Virus record (IMG/VR): IMGVR_UViG_3300009788_000263
Span: 1 to 27,452 of that record
DNA from: a virus
Direction: 5' to 3' (one strand)
DNA length: 27,452 bases
The notes under the pieces are model-generated. The model was not told the origin of the DNA, made no database searches, and was given only the letters and a program-made list of their open reading frames with translations. This document shows positions 4,779 through 13,679 of the stretch, in pieces. The translations under genes were made by a program, and so were the position numbers. The number at the start of each line of letters is the position of its first letter. The first letter of the stretch is position 1.

Positions 4779-6566
4779 TCATTGCAACAGCGCCAACAAA
4801 TCCGCCCAGTTCCGGACAGGTGCCTGCTTGATCGCTGCCGCGCGTTGCCGGCGGAGTTCGGCGTCTTCCCGCTGCTCGTCCAGCTTGCGTCGCTGCCGGT
4901 AAGATATCGTCTCGGTCAAGTCTTCGTCGTTACGGGCAACCAGGGTCGTCGCACCGGATCGGCCGATCGACAACACGATCTGCTGGATCGCGCCGTCCAG
5001 TTCGGCCGCTATCAGTCCGATATAGCGGTTGACCTGCGGATTGGTCTGCTCGTATTCGGCAATGGCACCGTCGATTGCCTGGTCGGCTTCGGCGTCTATC
5101 TCCGCCCCCTTCTGGCGCAACGGCGGATTGAACCCATCGGTTGCCGGTGGGACACCATATCGGGCGTAGATATGCGTTCGGCGTTTTATGACAAGTTCTG
5201 GCGTCTGGATGTATCTGGTCTCGGTGCCCAATTGCCCGATCTGTCGTTCCCGGACGTACCGCTTGATCGCTCCGGTGTCGCGGTGCCGGACGTTGACGGC
5301 GGTCCTCAGACGCAGATCAGCCACTTGCGCGCTGAGTGATTGGAGATTGACCACGGACCCGTTGCCCGCCGCGCCGCCGCCACCGTCGTTCTTGAACATC
5401 GGGTCCTCGAACGTGACGAGCTGATTTACCAGGTCCAGCTTGAATGGACGGTCTACAACCGCGTCGTCACCGTCGGCGACAGGCGCTAGCACAGCTTGCG
5501 TATTGTTGAACGGCGGCCCGGCGCGTCGACACCAGACACCGGACACTCGCGCCGGCTTTCGTTCACGACGGAACACGTCCGGCGGGGTGTTGGCCTTACG
5601 GCGAGTGTCGACCTGTTCGGTGTGTAGGATCAGTAGGTCACGATCGGCCACCAGGTCAGCGGCGAGTCCGCCACCGGGCCCGACGTAACCGGGGATGCGA
5701 ACCGGAGTTGATAGATCGACCTGGTACAAGAAGAAAATGCTCTGTTGTGCAAGCTCGCGATCGGATTCGGCAAAGCCCGGGTACGCCGGCCACATCCCGG
5801 CCGTGAAGCCGCCGTTAGGGGCGTTGGCGTCGGGCGCGTAGGCCAGGTCCTTCAGCGGCTTGAGCGAGCCGTCGCGGTCCTTGCCGACGGCTTGTAAGGG
5901 AAGGTCCGCTTCGTACAGATCGGGCTGTCCCACCGCGGCCACGGCGTCCGGTGTCTCCGGCGGGTCGACGGTTGCGGAGCCGTCGATGATGGCGCCGGGC
6001 GGTAGCTCGGCACCTTCGCCGACCTTGCGGATCGCTAGGCGTTGGTCAAGCTGATTTAGAAGACGGTAGCCACGGTCACCGACCATCGACGCAAGGGCGC
6101 GGGCAGGGACGTCGAAATCCCACTTGACCTCGGGGAAGGAATCGGCCGGCAGGTCGGCAATCCTGGATTCGGCGACGGATTCGCCCATGGCCTCGATACA
6201 AAGCACGGCCAATTCATGTAGCGTCTTGCGGGTCTCATCTTTGATCGCGCCGTCGGGGTGGCGTTGGTTGTACCAGCCGGAGATCTCGCCGAAGGCCCAC
6301 TTCCACCGCCGGTCGAAGATCGACAGCCGCCATATTTGCCCGGCGGCGTTGCGGCGGAAGCTGGCCCGGTCGATCTTGCAGTCGTCGAAGTCGTATCGTT
6401 GCCCCTCGTAGAGAAATATCAGCCGGCCGCCCTCGGCTATGCCGCCGACCTGGGGCGCAATAGTCATAACGGCCACGGCGGGGGATGGGCCGTGGCCGAC
6501 GCTGATAGTACAGTCTAGCACGCGCTCGACACCTGGGAAGAACGCGAGGCCTTGGGGTCCCGGCAT
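4779..6566 (-). CDS. Putative baseplate hub / tail-tip protein, 595 aa
   Basis: The N-terminal third (up to about residue 170) alternates short beta strands, with GGRLIFLYEGQRYDF and LSIFDRRWKWAFGEISGWYN, in a way that resembles hub domains that ring the tail tip. A middle region is rich in loops, and a C-terminal alpha-helical, Arg/Glu-rich segment (from about 530) is likely coiled coil. Gene order (tape measure, distal tail, beta-rich, this) supports a hub. No enzyme motif was seen. Start follows the previous stop by 3 nt with a weak ribosome binding site, so coupling is likely. Confidence 0.6.
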   Translation of the reverse strand: MPGPQGLAFFPGVERVLDCTISVGHGPSPAVAVMTIAPQVGGIAEGGRLIFLYEGQRYDFDDCKIDRASFRRNAAGQIWRLSIFDRRWKWAFGEISGWYNQRHPDGAIKDETRKTLHELAVLCIEAMGESVAESRIADLPADSFPEVKWDFDVPARALASMVGDRGYRLLNQLDQRLAIRKVGEGAELPPGAIIDGSATVDPPETPDAVAAVGQPDLYEADLPLQAVGKDRDGSLKPLKDLAYAPDANAPNGGFTAGMWPAYPGFAESDRELAQQSIFFLYQVDLSTPVRIPGYVGPGGGLAADLVADRDLLILHTEQVDTRRKANTPPDVFRRERKPARVSGVWCRRAGPPFNNTQAVLAPVADGDDAVVDRPFKLDLVNQLVTFEDPMFKNDGGGGAAGNGSVVNLQSLSAQVADLRLRTAVNVRHRDTGAIKRYVRERQIGQLGTETRYIQTPELVIKRRTHIYARYGVPPATDGFNPPLRQKGAEIDAEADQAIDGAIAEYEQTNPQVNRYIGLIAAELDGAIQQIVLSIGRSGATTLVARNDEDLTETISYRQRRKLDEQREDAELRRQRAAAIKQAPVRNWADLLALLQ

Positions 6567-6569
6567 GGC

Positions 6570-7829
6570 TTAAATCGCGGAAGGGGTCCAGGTCTTGTTG
6601 GGCGGTAGATGTATGACGACGTCTTCGAGTTTAGTCAGCGATAGATCGAAGCCGTAGGTTTGAGTAGTTACGCCGAAGGTATCGGTGAAGATGGCGCCCT
6701 TGACCATCGTGATATTAGTGATGGTCCGTGCGGCGTGGCTCTTATCGTGATTGTATTCGGCGGCCTCTGCTATCGTCAGGGTGCCAACCGTGTTGACGCC
6801 CCCCATGTCGTAACAAATCCCGCCGTCGAGTTTGAGCGTATTCACTATGTCGGAGGTAGACCGCAAGGTCATTTCGCCGGCGCTCTGAGTCACCGTGGTC
6901 AGGCTGGCGGCACCCAGATCAAGCGTCCCTCCGGACTTATCCACGACCGGTAAAGTCACCGAGCCGCCGGTGATGACTCTGGCGTCGGTCGGTTGGCTGG
7001 TTGTGTAGCCGATCGCGAGGCTTGCATATTCCGCAGATTCACCTCCGAATATCGCCACGCCGACGTCACCCCTGTTTATTGCGAGCGTATTCGCCCCGTC
7101 GCTGCCCTTCAGGAGAATCGACGGGATACCGGGCTCGGCCCGGGCTCCTGAGCCCAGGACCGTAATCACCTGGGGCTCTGCCCCATGGTCGATCTTGATG
7201 CGTCCGCTGCCGGTGCCCCCGCCTTCACCGATGGTCAATACGCCCGGGTCGATCTTCAGGTATTGTTCCCGGTACTCCGCGTACCCGTTGGCGTTCTGAG
7301 TCGGAAGCCCGATCGTGCCGGTGTATGACTGCTTTATGTCGCAACTTGCCAGTGCCACCCCTGACTGATCGAAACCGTAGAGAATGGGAACTGACGAATC
7401 CTCTATAATGACCTCGTTTGTGTTGACGGGCACGGCGCCTAACGACCAGTTAGCGGCGCTGTCGGCATGGTTCGGCCCCGTTGCGGCCGTGGTGGCCACC
7501 GAACTGACGTCACCGTCTCCGGCTGTGTCAGCAACTAACGTGAGGATGAAGGGGATGCCAGCGATGTCGGCGGTAAAGACGATATCGGGATCGGCATCTA
7601 CCGCTGTAATTTCGGCGTGTTCGGGAACGGTCGACGCATTCCACGCCGCGACCATACCGGCGACAACAGCCGAGACCGTTTCCGTGGCGCCGACCGTGAA
7701 AACCACGTCCTTATTGTTGATCGTGGCGGTCAGCGTATCGGGTTGAGCATTGGCCCATGTGTCGGCCACGGTCTCGGTCTGCACCTGAGCGACCGCAGCC
7801 GCCCCGCCTATCCATCTATTGAGTGCCAT
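6570..7829 (-). CDS. Beta-rich tail protein, 419 aa
   Basis: The protein is almost entirely Gly/Thr/Ala/Val-rich short beta strands. The N-terminal 130 residues look like a small adaptor domain (NNKDVVFTVGATETVSAVVAGMV). From about residue 150 the pattern of regularly spaced strands (ANWSLGAVPVNTNEVIIED, LTIGEGGGTGSGRI, SLTTVTQSAGEMTLRS) suggests a right-handed beta-helix or stacked-turn fibre. A role as tail fibre, tip or cell-binding protein is inferred from fold style and position. AAGGGG lies 5 nt before the ATG. The partial protein at the right edge of the window has a similar style. Confidence 0.65.
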   Translation of the reverse strand: MALNRWIGGAAAVAQVQTETVADTWANAQPDTLTATINNKDVVFTVGATETVSAVVAGMVAAWNASTVPEHAEITAVDADPDIVFTADIAGIPFILTLVADTAGDGDVSSVATTAATGPNHADSAANWSLGAVPVNTNEVIIEDSSVPILYGFDQSGVALASCDIKQSYTGTIGLPTQNANGYAEYREQYLKIDPGVLTIGEGGGTGSGRIKIDHGAEPQVITVLGSGARAEPGIPSILLKGSDGANTLAINRGDVGVAIFGGESAEYASLAIGYTTSQPTDARVITGGSVTLPVVDKSGGTLDLGAASLTTVTQSAGEMTLRSTSDIVNTLKLDGGICYDMGGVNTVGTLTIAEAAEYNHDKSHAARTITNITMVKGAIFTDTFGVTTQTYGFDLSLTKLEDVVIHLPPNKTWTPSAI

Positions 7830-7838
7830 GTTCGCCCC

Positions 7839-8558
7839 TTATGCGTCTATTTGGAATGGTGTTGGATTCGGCCCGGTGTGCGACAGAACTTCCATCACGT
7901 AGGACCAGCTTGTGCGTCGCCTCTGCGAGTTGTCGGCGGGCAGGTGTCGCGTGATGTCGCGCCGTTCTTGGTGCTCTTGTTGTAGTTCGACGGGCTCTGG
8001 AGGCACCGGATACCCGCCCATCTTGACGGCTTCCCCACGTTGGGTAATCGTGATCGGCGACGCCTGTGCGAACGTCTGGGCTATCGGGGCCGCGTTGATC
8101 GATTGTAGGTATCCCCAAACCGGTCCGCCGGTGCCACGTATATTGATGGTCTCGGTCCAGCTTACTACGTCATTAAAGCCGGACTTCAGCAACGCCTCGA
8201 CAACGATATTGTAATCACGGATTGTGGCGTACTCGGCACCGGCGCTTGAGGGGAAACTGGGTCGGGTCGTGACAAGGGTCCCGCTGTTTGTCTCAACGCT
8301 GATGATCCGGTGGGAGGTAGGCCCTTGGTCCGGTGACGTCAGCAGCTCAAGGTCCTTGCCGTCGTCTGCGTAAGCGGCTTCCAGCGCGTTGATAGCGGCC
8401 GTGATCGCCGCCGCCCCGTCGGCTTGCAGCCGGCCTTGAAGGTTCCAACGTTCGCGGACACCGGTCAGGATACCGTTGCTGGAATGCTCGGCCTGCTTGG
8501 TGATAACCAGGGCCACCTCATTGTCGGCGTGTGTGTAGCCGCCGTATTTAACGAACAT
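7839..8558 (-). CDS. Putative distal tail protein, 239 aa
   Basis: It lies directly after the tape measure gene, where distal tail or minor tail proteins usually lie. The N-terminal part reads MFVKYGGYTHADNEVAL, followed by helix-strand elements, and ends in a basic QQEHQERRDITRHL segment. No specific family signature was identified. The ribosome binding site GGGGAG is formed by the last codons (GEP) of the tape measure gene, whose stop overlaps the region between the two genes. Confidence 0.55.
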   Translation of the reverse strand: MFVKYGGYTHADNEVALVITKQAEHSSNGILTGVRERWNLQGRLQADGAAAITAAINALEAAYADDGKDLELLTSPDQGPTSHRIISVETNSGTLVTTRPSFPSSAGAEYATIRDYNIVVEALLKSGFNDVVSWTETINIRGTGGPVWGYLQSINAAPIAQTFAQASPITITQRGEAVKMGGYPVPPEPVELQQEHQERRDITRHLPADNSQRRRTSWSYVMEVLSHTGPNPTPFQIDA

Positions 8559-8559
8559 A

Positions 8560-10548
8560 TTACGGCTCCCCGGCTGCTAGTTGTGCCTGCTCGCGAACCG
8601 CCCCGATCTGCCGATCCGCCTCCCGTTTCGCCAACCGGTTGGTCGCTTCTAATATCTCCCGCTCGAATTCCTTGTCTCCCACGGCGGCACCCTCGATAGC
8701 GGCCTCACCGTCGTTTATCAACCGGATGACTAGCTCGTCTTGACGGCCCGCGGCGGCCTCGGCACCACGGACCTGTCGGTTGAGTTCGCCGATTCGGAAG
8801 TCAGCGCCGAAGAGTCCGCCTGCACCACGCCGGCCACGCTCCTCTAACGCTTCGCCGCCAATGCCGCCGGTCAGGGCGGCCCCAAGTGACTGGACACGGA
8901 TCTCATCTTCTCGCGACCCCCGCCCCGCCTTGACGCGGGCAAACGCGGCCTTTGCCTGTGCCTGCTCGATGCCGGTCAATGCCCCGAATCGCTGGAAAGC
9001 CGAGCGGCTGGCGTTGATCGCCGCGTCGCGTTCGCTCTTCTTCAGGGCGAGCTGCCTTTGTAGGCCGGTCAGTGTCTTCTGTTGTGCGGTAAGCTCAACG
9101 CGCGATTGCTCCTGGGTCACCTCCAAACCTTCCTTGCGGAACCGGAGGACCTGCTGGGCAGCCTGGATGGTGCGGAGGTCGTTGGCGGTACGTTGCGCTG
9201 CCGAGCCGACACCCGACGCGGCTTTCGACGCCGCCAACTCTTCTTGGGCACCACCTAGCGTGGTGATGTTGCGGGCGCGGAAGTCGCGGTTTGCGGCGGC
9301 CTGAATGGTGCCTATCTGCTCATTCGCCGAGAGGCGTATATTGGTGATCCTCTGCCGCTCCGCTTGTCGCTCTTGACGTCGGAACCCGAGTGGGTCGAGG
9401 CCCACCAAACCGGCGGCACCACTGAAGAGACTACTCTCTAACCCACCGATGATGTCCGAGGGGCCGCCAACTTGTGTGCCACCGCCAAATCCGCTTTTCG
9501 CGATTCCCCTACCGGTCTCGTATATCGCGGTCCCCGCCGCGCCCACACCAAATCCCGCAGCCGCTCCAGCGGCGAACGGAGCGGCTGCTGTCCCTGCCGC
9601 CGCCAAGCCACCGCCACCGGCAACCTTCGCCCCCCCCGCACCCACCCCAAGGCCACCAAGGCCTGAGATTACAGGAGGAATAGCCCCCTTAACGGGCCCT
9701 CGCGCCACCTTGCCCCCGACCCCGCCTGCGATGCCGCCGGCGACGGTCACGGCTTGGGCGGTTGCCAGTGTGCCTTGAGCCACGGCGGCTGCCGTTACGG
9801 CTGCCCGGTAGGCTTGCCAGCCTCGGACCAATGCAAGCACCGTTTGGATCGAACCACGGAATACGTCGATCCCGGCTTGCACCTTTAGCAACGAGCGGAC
9901 AAGCTTCTCTATGTCCTTCTCGCCGACGATACCCAGGATAGCTACGCCGCGTGCCACGTTGGCTACACCGGCGGCAACGCCCCGGAACGACGCGGTGAGC
10001 TTCCTGTTTTCGGTGCGAACCTTGGTTTGTGCGTTGCGGAACTCGATCGAGTTGGTTCGCCGTTCGCGGGCAATTGCTCGCTCCGCGTCTTTCGCCGCTT
10101 TCTCCCGCTCCCGGATATTGGCTTCTATCTCTCGGGACTCTTCGCGGAGCAATTGGTCCCGGTTGCGTTGTGCCTCCCGCTCGCCGCGAGCCCTCTCCCG
10201 TTGTGCGTCCCGTTCGCTTCGAGCCAGGTCAGTGCGGAACTTGGCCCGCAGCTTGGCCTCGTTGCGGATGTTGGCCGCAATCTCCGTTGCCTGCTCTTTG
10301 GCCGCTTGCTTGTCAAGCTTGGCCCGCACTTTGACGTTAGCGTCGAGAATCTTTGACTTGGCGGCCTCCGCCTTGGCGACGGCCTTAGCGCCATCGTCGG
10401 CAGCTTTGGCGGTGGCCTTCGAGACCGTATCCTGGGCCTTCTGGGCGGCCTTGGCGGTGTCCTGAAAGACCTTGGCTGTCTTGGGATCGAGCGCCACGCC
10501 TAGCGTGATGACCACTTCCCGGCTGCTGTCACCTACTGCTACTACCAT
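8560..10548 (-). CDS. Tape measure protein, 662 aa
   Basis: This is the longest gene of the tail module. Residues about 1-190 are Ala/Lys/Arg/Glu-rich continuous helix (AKAAQKAQDTVSKATAKAAD, then repeated ER-rich coils). Residues about 190-400 are hydrophobic and Gly/Ala-rich with probable membrane-interacting helices. Residues 400-640 return to coiled coil. This three-part pattern, and its position right after the G/GT chaperone pair, is typical of siphovirus tape measure proteins, which set tail length and pass through the host envelope. At 662 residues it would correspond to a tail of about 100 nm using the usual 0.15 nm per residue rule. No lytic enzyme domain was seen. Confidence 0.9.
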   Translation of the reverse strand: MVVAVGDSSREVVITLGVALDPKTAKVFQDTAKAAQKAQDTVSKATAKAADDGAKAVAKAEAAKSKILDANVKVRAKLDKQAAKEQATEIAANIRNEAKLRAKFRTDLARSERDAQRERARGEREAQRNRDQLLREESREIEANIREREKAAKDAERAIARERRTNSIEFRNAQTKVRTENRKLTASFRGVAAGVANVARGVAILGIVGEKDIEKLVRSLLKVQAGIDVFRGSIQTVLALVRGWQAYRAAVTAAAVAQGTLATAQAVTVAGGIAGGVGGKVARGPVKGAIPPVISGLGGLGVGAGGAKVAGGGGLAAAGTAAAPFAAGAAAGFGVGAAGTAIYETGRGIAKSGFGGGTQVGGPSDIIGGLESSLFSGAAGLVGLDPLGFRRQERQAERQRITNIRLSANEQIGTIQAAANRDFRARNITTLGGAQEELAASKAASGVGSAAQRTANDLRTIQAAQQVLRFRKEGLEVTQEQSRVELTAQQKTLTGLQRQLALKKSERDAAINASRSAFQRFGALTGIEQAQAKAAFARVKAGRGSREDEIRVQSLGAALTGGIGGEALEERGRRGAGGLFGADFRIGELNRQVRGAEAAAGRQDELVIRLINDGEAAIEGAAVGDKEFEREILEATNRLAKREADRQIGAVREQAQLAAGEP

Positions 10549-10549
10549 G

Positions 10550-10870
10550 TCAGCCCCGTGCTAATGCCGCCGTAGACACGTCTCTACCAAGTTTATCTAT
10601 CAACCACCGGATGGTGCCGAAGTTCCGCCGGGTGATCGGGTCGGTTATCTGTCCGCCGCAGGCCTCATGCTCATAGTAGGCCCATAGCGTCCGCCGGTTC
10701 TTCCGGCTCAGCTCCGATAGTCTGCCAACGGCCGGCCGTTGTTCGCCGTATGGGCGCCCTTGGCACTTCGCACACTTCACGCATGGCGGCATTGTACCAG
10801 GCGGCCTCGGGACCTCGACGCCACGGCTGATCTTCCGTTGGCCGGTCTCTTCGTCGATTATCCATGCCAC
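10550..10870 (-). CDS. T part of the tail-assembly chaperone frameshift fusion
   Basis: The visible frame starts at a GTG (10870), but it is open further upstream to the slippery site. The region between encodes LRRGVALLLADPAIASLRCDEC. The product has a CDEC pair in that upstream part, a CVKCAKC cluster and one more Cys (EACGG), a likely zinc-binding C-terminal domain. No ribosome binding site precedes the GTG. The natural product is therefore more likely the -1 frameshift fusion with 10933-11379, about 276 residues in all. It sits between that gene and the tape measure gene, where GT proteins of siphoviruses are found. Confidence 0.8.
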   Translation of the reverse strand: MAWIIDEETGQRKISRGVEVPRPPGTMPPCVKCAKCQGRPYGEQRPAVGRLSELSRKNRRTLWAYYEHEACGGQITDPITRRNFGTIRWLIDKLGRDVSTAALARG

Positions 10871-10932
10871 GCATTCGTCGCACCTCAGCGATGCTATCGC
10901 GGGGTCGGCCAGAAGTAGGGCTACCCCGCGCC

Positions 10933-11379
10933 TTAGTTTTTTGCGTCGTTCTCTTCGCGGACCTCACCCGGCGTCCGGTCGCTCAACGCCGACTCGTATT
11001 CTTCGTCGGCCTTCGTGTCGGTAATATCGTCGGACCACAGCGGATCGATGTCGGTCGCGTCGGTACCGGTAATGATCTTGTACAGTTTGTTGAATAACGC
11101 GACCTTCAGACGGAGGATGGTCTTCTGTGTGATCGGGACGAGCACGCCCTTGCCGTCGCTCAGGTTCCACTCGGTCAGCTTGCCTAGCATCATGTCGGCC
11201 GCTTTGCGGTCGTAGGCCTGGCCGCTCATTTCGTCCGACGCGGCTATCAGGTGGCTGTACTCCTCGGTGAGCATCGGCCGGAACCGAAACCGGAACTCTC
11301 CGTGCAAGCCAATCACCGGCTTGATGTAGCCGGGCTCGGTGTAGCCGTCATCCGGTGTGTAGTTTAGGTTGTTTGTCAT
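10933..11379 (-). CDS. Tail assembly chaperone (G-like), 148 aa
   Basis: Small helical protein just upstream of the tape measure gene. It begins with a short beta segment, then FRFRFRPMLTEEYSHLIAAS and helices ending in an acidic tail TPGEVREENDAKN. Chaperones of this type bind the tape measure protein and recruit tail tube subunits. The last codons are GCA AAA AAC TAA, which contain the -1 slippery heptamer that fuses a minority of product to the T frame. Its ATG overlaps the sulfotransferase stop as ATGA. Confidence 0.85.
   Translation of the reverse strand: MTNNLNYTPDDGYTEPGYIKPVIGLHGEFRFRFRPMLTEEYSHLIAASDEMSGQAYDRKAADMMLGKLTEWNLSDGKGVLVPITQKTILRLKVALFNKLYKIITGTDATDIDPLWSDDITDTKADEEYESALSDRTPGEVREENDAKN
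10936..10942 (-). other. Programmed -1 ribosomal frameshift site A_AAA_AAC
   Basis: Read on the minus strand, the zero frame is GCA AAA AAC TAA, so A AAA AAC fits the X XXY YYZ rule, with a stop directly after. A slip of one base gives AAA AAA CTA AGG CGC and continues without stop to the end of the T frame at 10550. The fusion would be about 276 residues (831 nt translated). Downstream sequence is GC-rich and could form a stimulatory structure. This is the expected place for the frameshift that makes G and GT tail chaperones in many tailed phages. Confidence 0.9.
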
Positions 11380-12017
11380 AAGGGCGATTCCTGAAAGGTA
11401 TAGTGAAACATGTCTATCTCTTCGGCGAATCGGACGGCGACCCGCCGGGCTAACGCATCGGTATAGTAGGTGCTGTAGTGGTCGTGGTTGCTGGCGTTGT
11501 GGTGTGGCAGCGGGGCGTCTATCCCGAGTTCCCCGCAGACGGTTCTCCAGTCGGCTTCCAGGTTCTCGAAGCGACCCACGAAGTCGGGTAGCCAGCGGTC
11601 GCCCCAGCGGAGCCAGTCGAGTTGGCGGTTGGCCTTGGAGTGGCCCTGCTCATTGTATGCGCCAATCGGGTCGATCGCCCCGCGCGTAACCATGCGGATG
11701 TAATTGCGGAAGCCGTCGGGGTTGAGGTTTCGCTTCTGGGATTCGTAATGGAACAAAGAGACCAGCCGGTCCCACGGATTGCGGACGAAGGCGAAGGTAA
11801 AGGCACCGGTAAGCGGGCAGAAAACCCGGCACCGCCCCGCCTCGATGAGAGTCCCGACGTGGCAATGTCCCCACGTTGTGAACCGTGGTTCCGGCTGGTA
11901 TTGGTCGATATGGTTCGGATAACAAAGCTCCTGATAGGTTTCACCGCTGGCCTTTATCGCGGCCCAGATGCTCGATCCGGCGGTCTTAGGCACCCAGAGG
12001 AAAAGGGCTCGCGTCAC
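11376..12017 (-). CDS. PAPS-dependent sulfotransferase, 213 aa
   Basis: Residues 9-17 (VPKTAGSSI) match the 5'-phosphosulfate binding loop, and 78-87 (FVRNPWDRLVS) the 3'-phosphate binding motif with Arg79 and Ser87. The C-terminal NAS...YYTDALARRVAVRFAEEIDMFHYTF pattern is typical of Sulfotransfer_2-type carbohydrate sulfotransferases. It would transfer sulfate from PAPS to a sugar or other hydroxyl acceptor. It interrupts the tail genes: GTG start overlaps the tail tube stop (GTGA) and its stop overlaps the chaperone start (ATGA), so it is coexpressed with virion proteins. No membrane anchor or signal peptide is seen, so it acts in the cytoplasm. Target is unknown. Confidence 0.9.
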   Translation of the reverse strand: MTRALFLWVPKTAGSSIWAAIKASGETYQELCYPNHIDQYQPEPRFTTWGHCHVGTLIEAGRCRVFCPLTGAFTFAFVRNPWDRLVSLFHYESQKRNLNPDGFRNYIRMVTRGAIDPIGAYNEQGHSKANRQLDWLRWGDRWLPDFVGRFENLEADWRTVCGELGIDAPLPHHNASNHDHYSTYYTDALARRVAVRFAEEIDMFHYTFQESPL

Positions 12018-12889
12018 GGGCCGACTACCACCTGGGCTTCGCCCGTGGTGGCGGCGTCCTTGTAGGCCGTCAGGTTGATCGGGATGGTGATTTCAGAACG
12101 GCCGCCGGTTGCCGGCGTCTCGGCACCGCCGGCAACCTTTGTCATGGTGATCTCGTGCGTATTGGTCCCGTCGCCTATCACCAACACGGCTTCCACGCCG
12201 GCAACGTTTCCGTCTATAAGCGCCTTATTTGTGGCATTGTAGGGGAGGGTTGCCGAAAGCGTTACCCGGCGATCGGTAGCCACTGCCTCCGGTATCGTCA
12301 GGCCCATTAGGAACCGGCCGGACTCGACCGCGTTGTCGACCGTGAACGTATACTCCAGACAAGGGGCGGGATCGACCGCGCCGATGACCAGCGTGGAATT
12401 GCCGTGCGACATCGGCAAGGCGGTCGCCGGTTCGGCGACCGCACCGCCGACCGACTCGTCCAGTGCCACGAAGTCACAGGAGGCCTGTAGCAGGCCGCCT
12501 TGCGAACTCGACAGGGTCAACCGGCTCAACTTGCAGCTTGCGTAGGTGAAGACACTCACCCCACGGTCAATAACGAGGGTGACCACCGGCAGCGGTTCTA
12601 CGCCGACTCCAGTGCCGATCCCGGCCGCAAACCACAAGTAGACGAGTTCCGCTGACGTCGGCTCCAAGACAATCGTCCCTTCCACCGTGTGCGGACCTAC
12701 CGCGAGGTCATCTATATCGCGGCCCCTAACTCCGCGCAGCCCTTGTCTCTCCAGGAGGACCTGCCGCTTGGCAAGTGTCTCACTGACGACCGGCATGGGC
12801 AATGCCGTATTGACAGGCGCCCCACCCGCCGTAATGACCATTGACATGTGGGTCTTATGCCCCATAGTCGCTTCAAAAGAGTCTGCCAT
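12014..12889 (-). CDS. Major tail tube protein, 291 aa
   Basis: Beta-rich, with the layout of a tail tube subunit: an N-terminal arm (THMSMVITAGGAPVN), strands with LSRLTLSSSQGGLLQASCDFVALDE, and a C-terminal GRSEITIPINLTAYKD segment. The middle (about 60-180) forms one domain, and 190-291 may form a second Ig-like domain exposed on the tube. It lies between the tail terminator and the chaperones as expected. AAAGG is 8 nt upstream of the ATG. Confidence 0.8.
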   Translation of the reverse strand: MADSFEATMGHKTHMSMVITAGGAPVNTALPMPVVSETLAKRQVLLERQGLRGVRGRDIDDLAVGPHTVEGTIVLEPTSAELVYLWFAAGIGTGVGVEPLPVVTLVIDRGVSVFTYASCKLSRLTLSSSQGGLLQASCDFVALDESVGGAVAEPATALPMSHGNSTLVIGAVDPAPCLEYTFTVDNAVESGRFLMGLTIPEAVATDRRVTLSATLPYNATNKALIDGNVAGVEAVLVIGDGTNTHEITMTKVAGGAETPATGGRSEITIPINLTAYKDAATTGEAQVVVGP

Positions 12890-12904
12890 GATTTGGCCTT
12901 TCCG

Positions 12905-13678
12905 TTATGTTAGGCCACGGGTTTCGCGGCTGGTGAATCGTATCAGTAGGGCGGACGCGAACAGGTTGGCGTGCCACGCACTTGGGATAACGACGTCGGC
13001 CGGCTCGACGACCGCGTTATAAACCGTGGCGACGGCCGACAGCCCTTGGCTGCGGAACGCCATGGCTATCCGTTGCCGCCACAGTGTGAACGTGTCGATA
13101 TCGGCGGCCAGCGTCTTCTCTTGGTTGTCCTTGCCGACGGTAGTGACCAGGACGCCGTAGAGAACGTCGTCAAACGAGGTTACACCGGCCGTCGGCGGCA
13201 TTATCTCGCGTACCGGCGTAATCAGAACGCAGGGCAGCGCGACCACGGGGTTGGCGGTCTCCGGGTCGAACGCCCGTTCTAGCGGCAGCTTCTTGACAAC
13301 CACGCTGTCGTTATCCAGGCCGGCCAGCGTCAGCGACTGGATAACGGCTTGGACCGCTACAAGTATCTGGTAATGCGTCGACTCGTCGCCTGTGGTCACG
13401 ACGAAATAGACGACCGTCGAGATGGCGGACTCAGTCGGACTATCCTTGTCATCCTCGGCCAAGCAGTAGGCGAAGTAATGGCCCGCGGTCAGGGACAGAT
13501 CAACGGTCCCGTCGCCCTCGCGGTCACCGCTGTTTGTCCAGGTGCCGGTGCCAAGCGCTCCGTTAAATGCCATTGTGAAGATGGTATGGTCCGACTCAGC
13601 GTCACCATCCGCGACGGTCGCCGTGGCTCCGGTGCCGTCGGCTTGGTCTGCTACCGTTAGTGTTGGTGTTGCTACCAC
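12905..13678 (-). CDS. Tail terminator-like protein with extra N-terminal Ig-like domain, 257 aa
   Basis: Residues from about 105 to 257 (YQILVAVQAVIQSLTL..., LPCVLITPVREIMPP, DVLYGVLVTTVGKDNQ, TLWRQRIAMAFRSQ) follow the alpha/beta order of tail terminator proteins that end tail tube growth. The first 100 residues are Thr/Gly/Asp-rich beta strands (TLTVADQADGTGATATVADG, YFAYCLAEDD), similar to a fibronectin or Ig-like domain. A terminator is usually about 130-160 residues, so this appears to be a fusion. Position before the tail tube gene supports the call. Confidence 0.65.
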   Translation of the reverse strand: MVATPTLTVADQADGTGATATVADGDAESDHTIFTMAFNGALGTGTWTNSGDREGDGTVDLSLTAGHYFAYCLAEDDKDSPTESAISTVVYFVVTTGDESTHYQILVAVQAVIQSLTLAGLDNDSVVVKKLPLERAFDPETANPVVALPCVLITPVREIMPPTAGVTSFDDVLYGVLVTTVGKDNQEKTLAADIDTFTLWRQRIAMAFRSQGLSAVATVYNAVVEPADVVIPSAWHANLFASALLIRFTSRETRGLT

Positions 13679-13679
13679 G

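Noticed and set aside
10868-10870. GTG as an independent start of the T frame
   Set aside because: No Shine-Dalgarno lies upstream and the frame is open back to the slippery site, with two Cys encoded in that extra part.
10671-10967. Open frame on the minus strand overlapping the chaperone junction
   Set aside because: It is Arg/Pro-rich shadow sequence in the third frame; the frameshift frame ending at 10550 gives the sensible Cys-containing protein.
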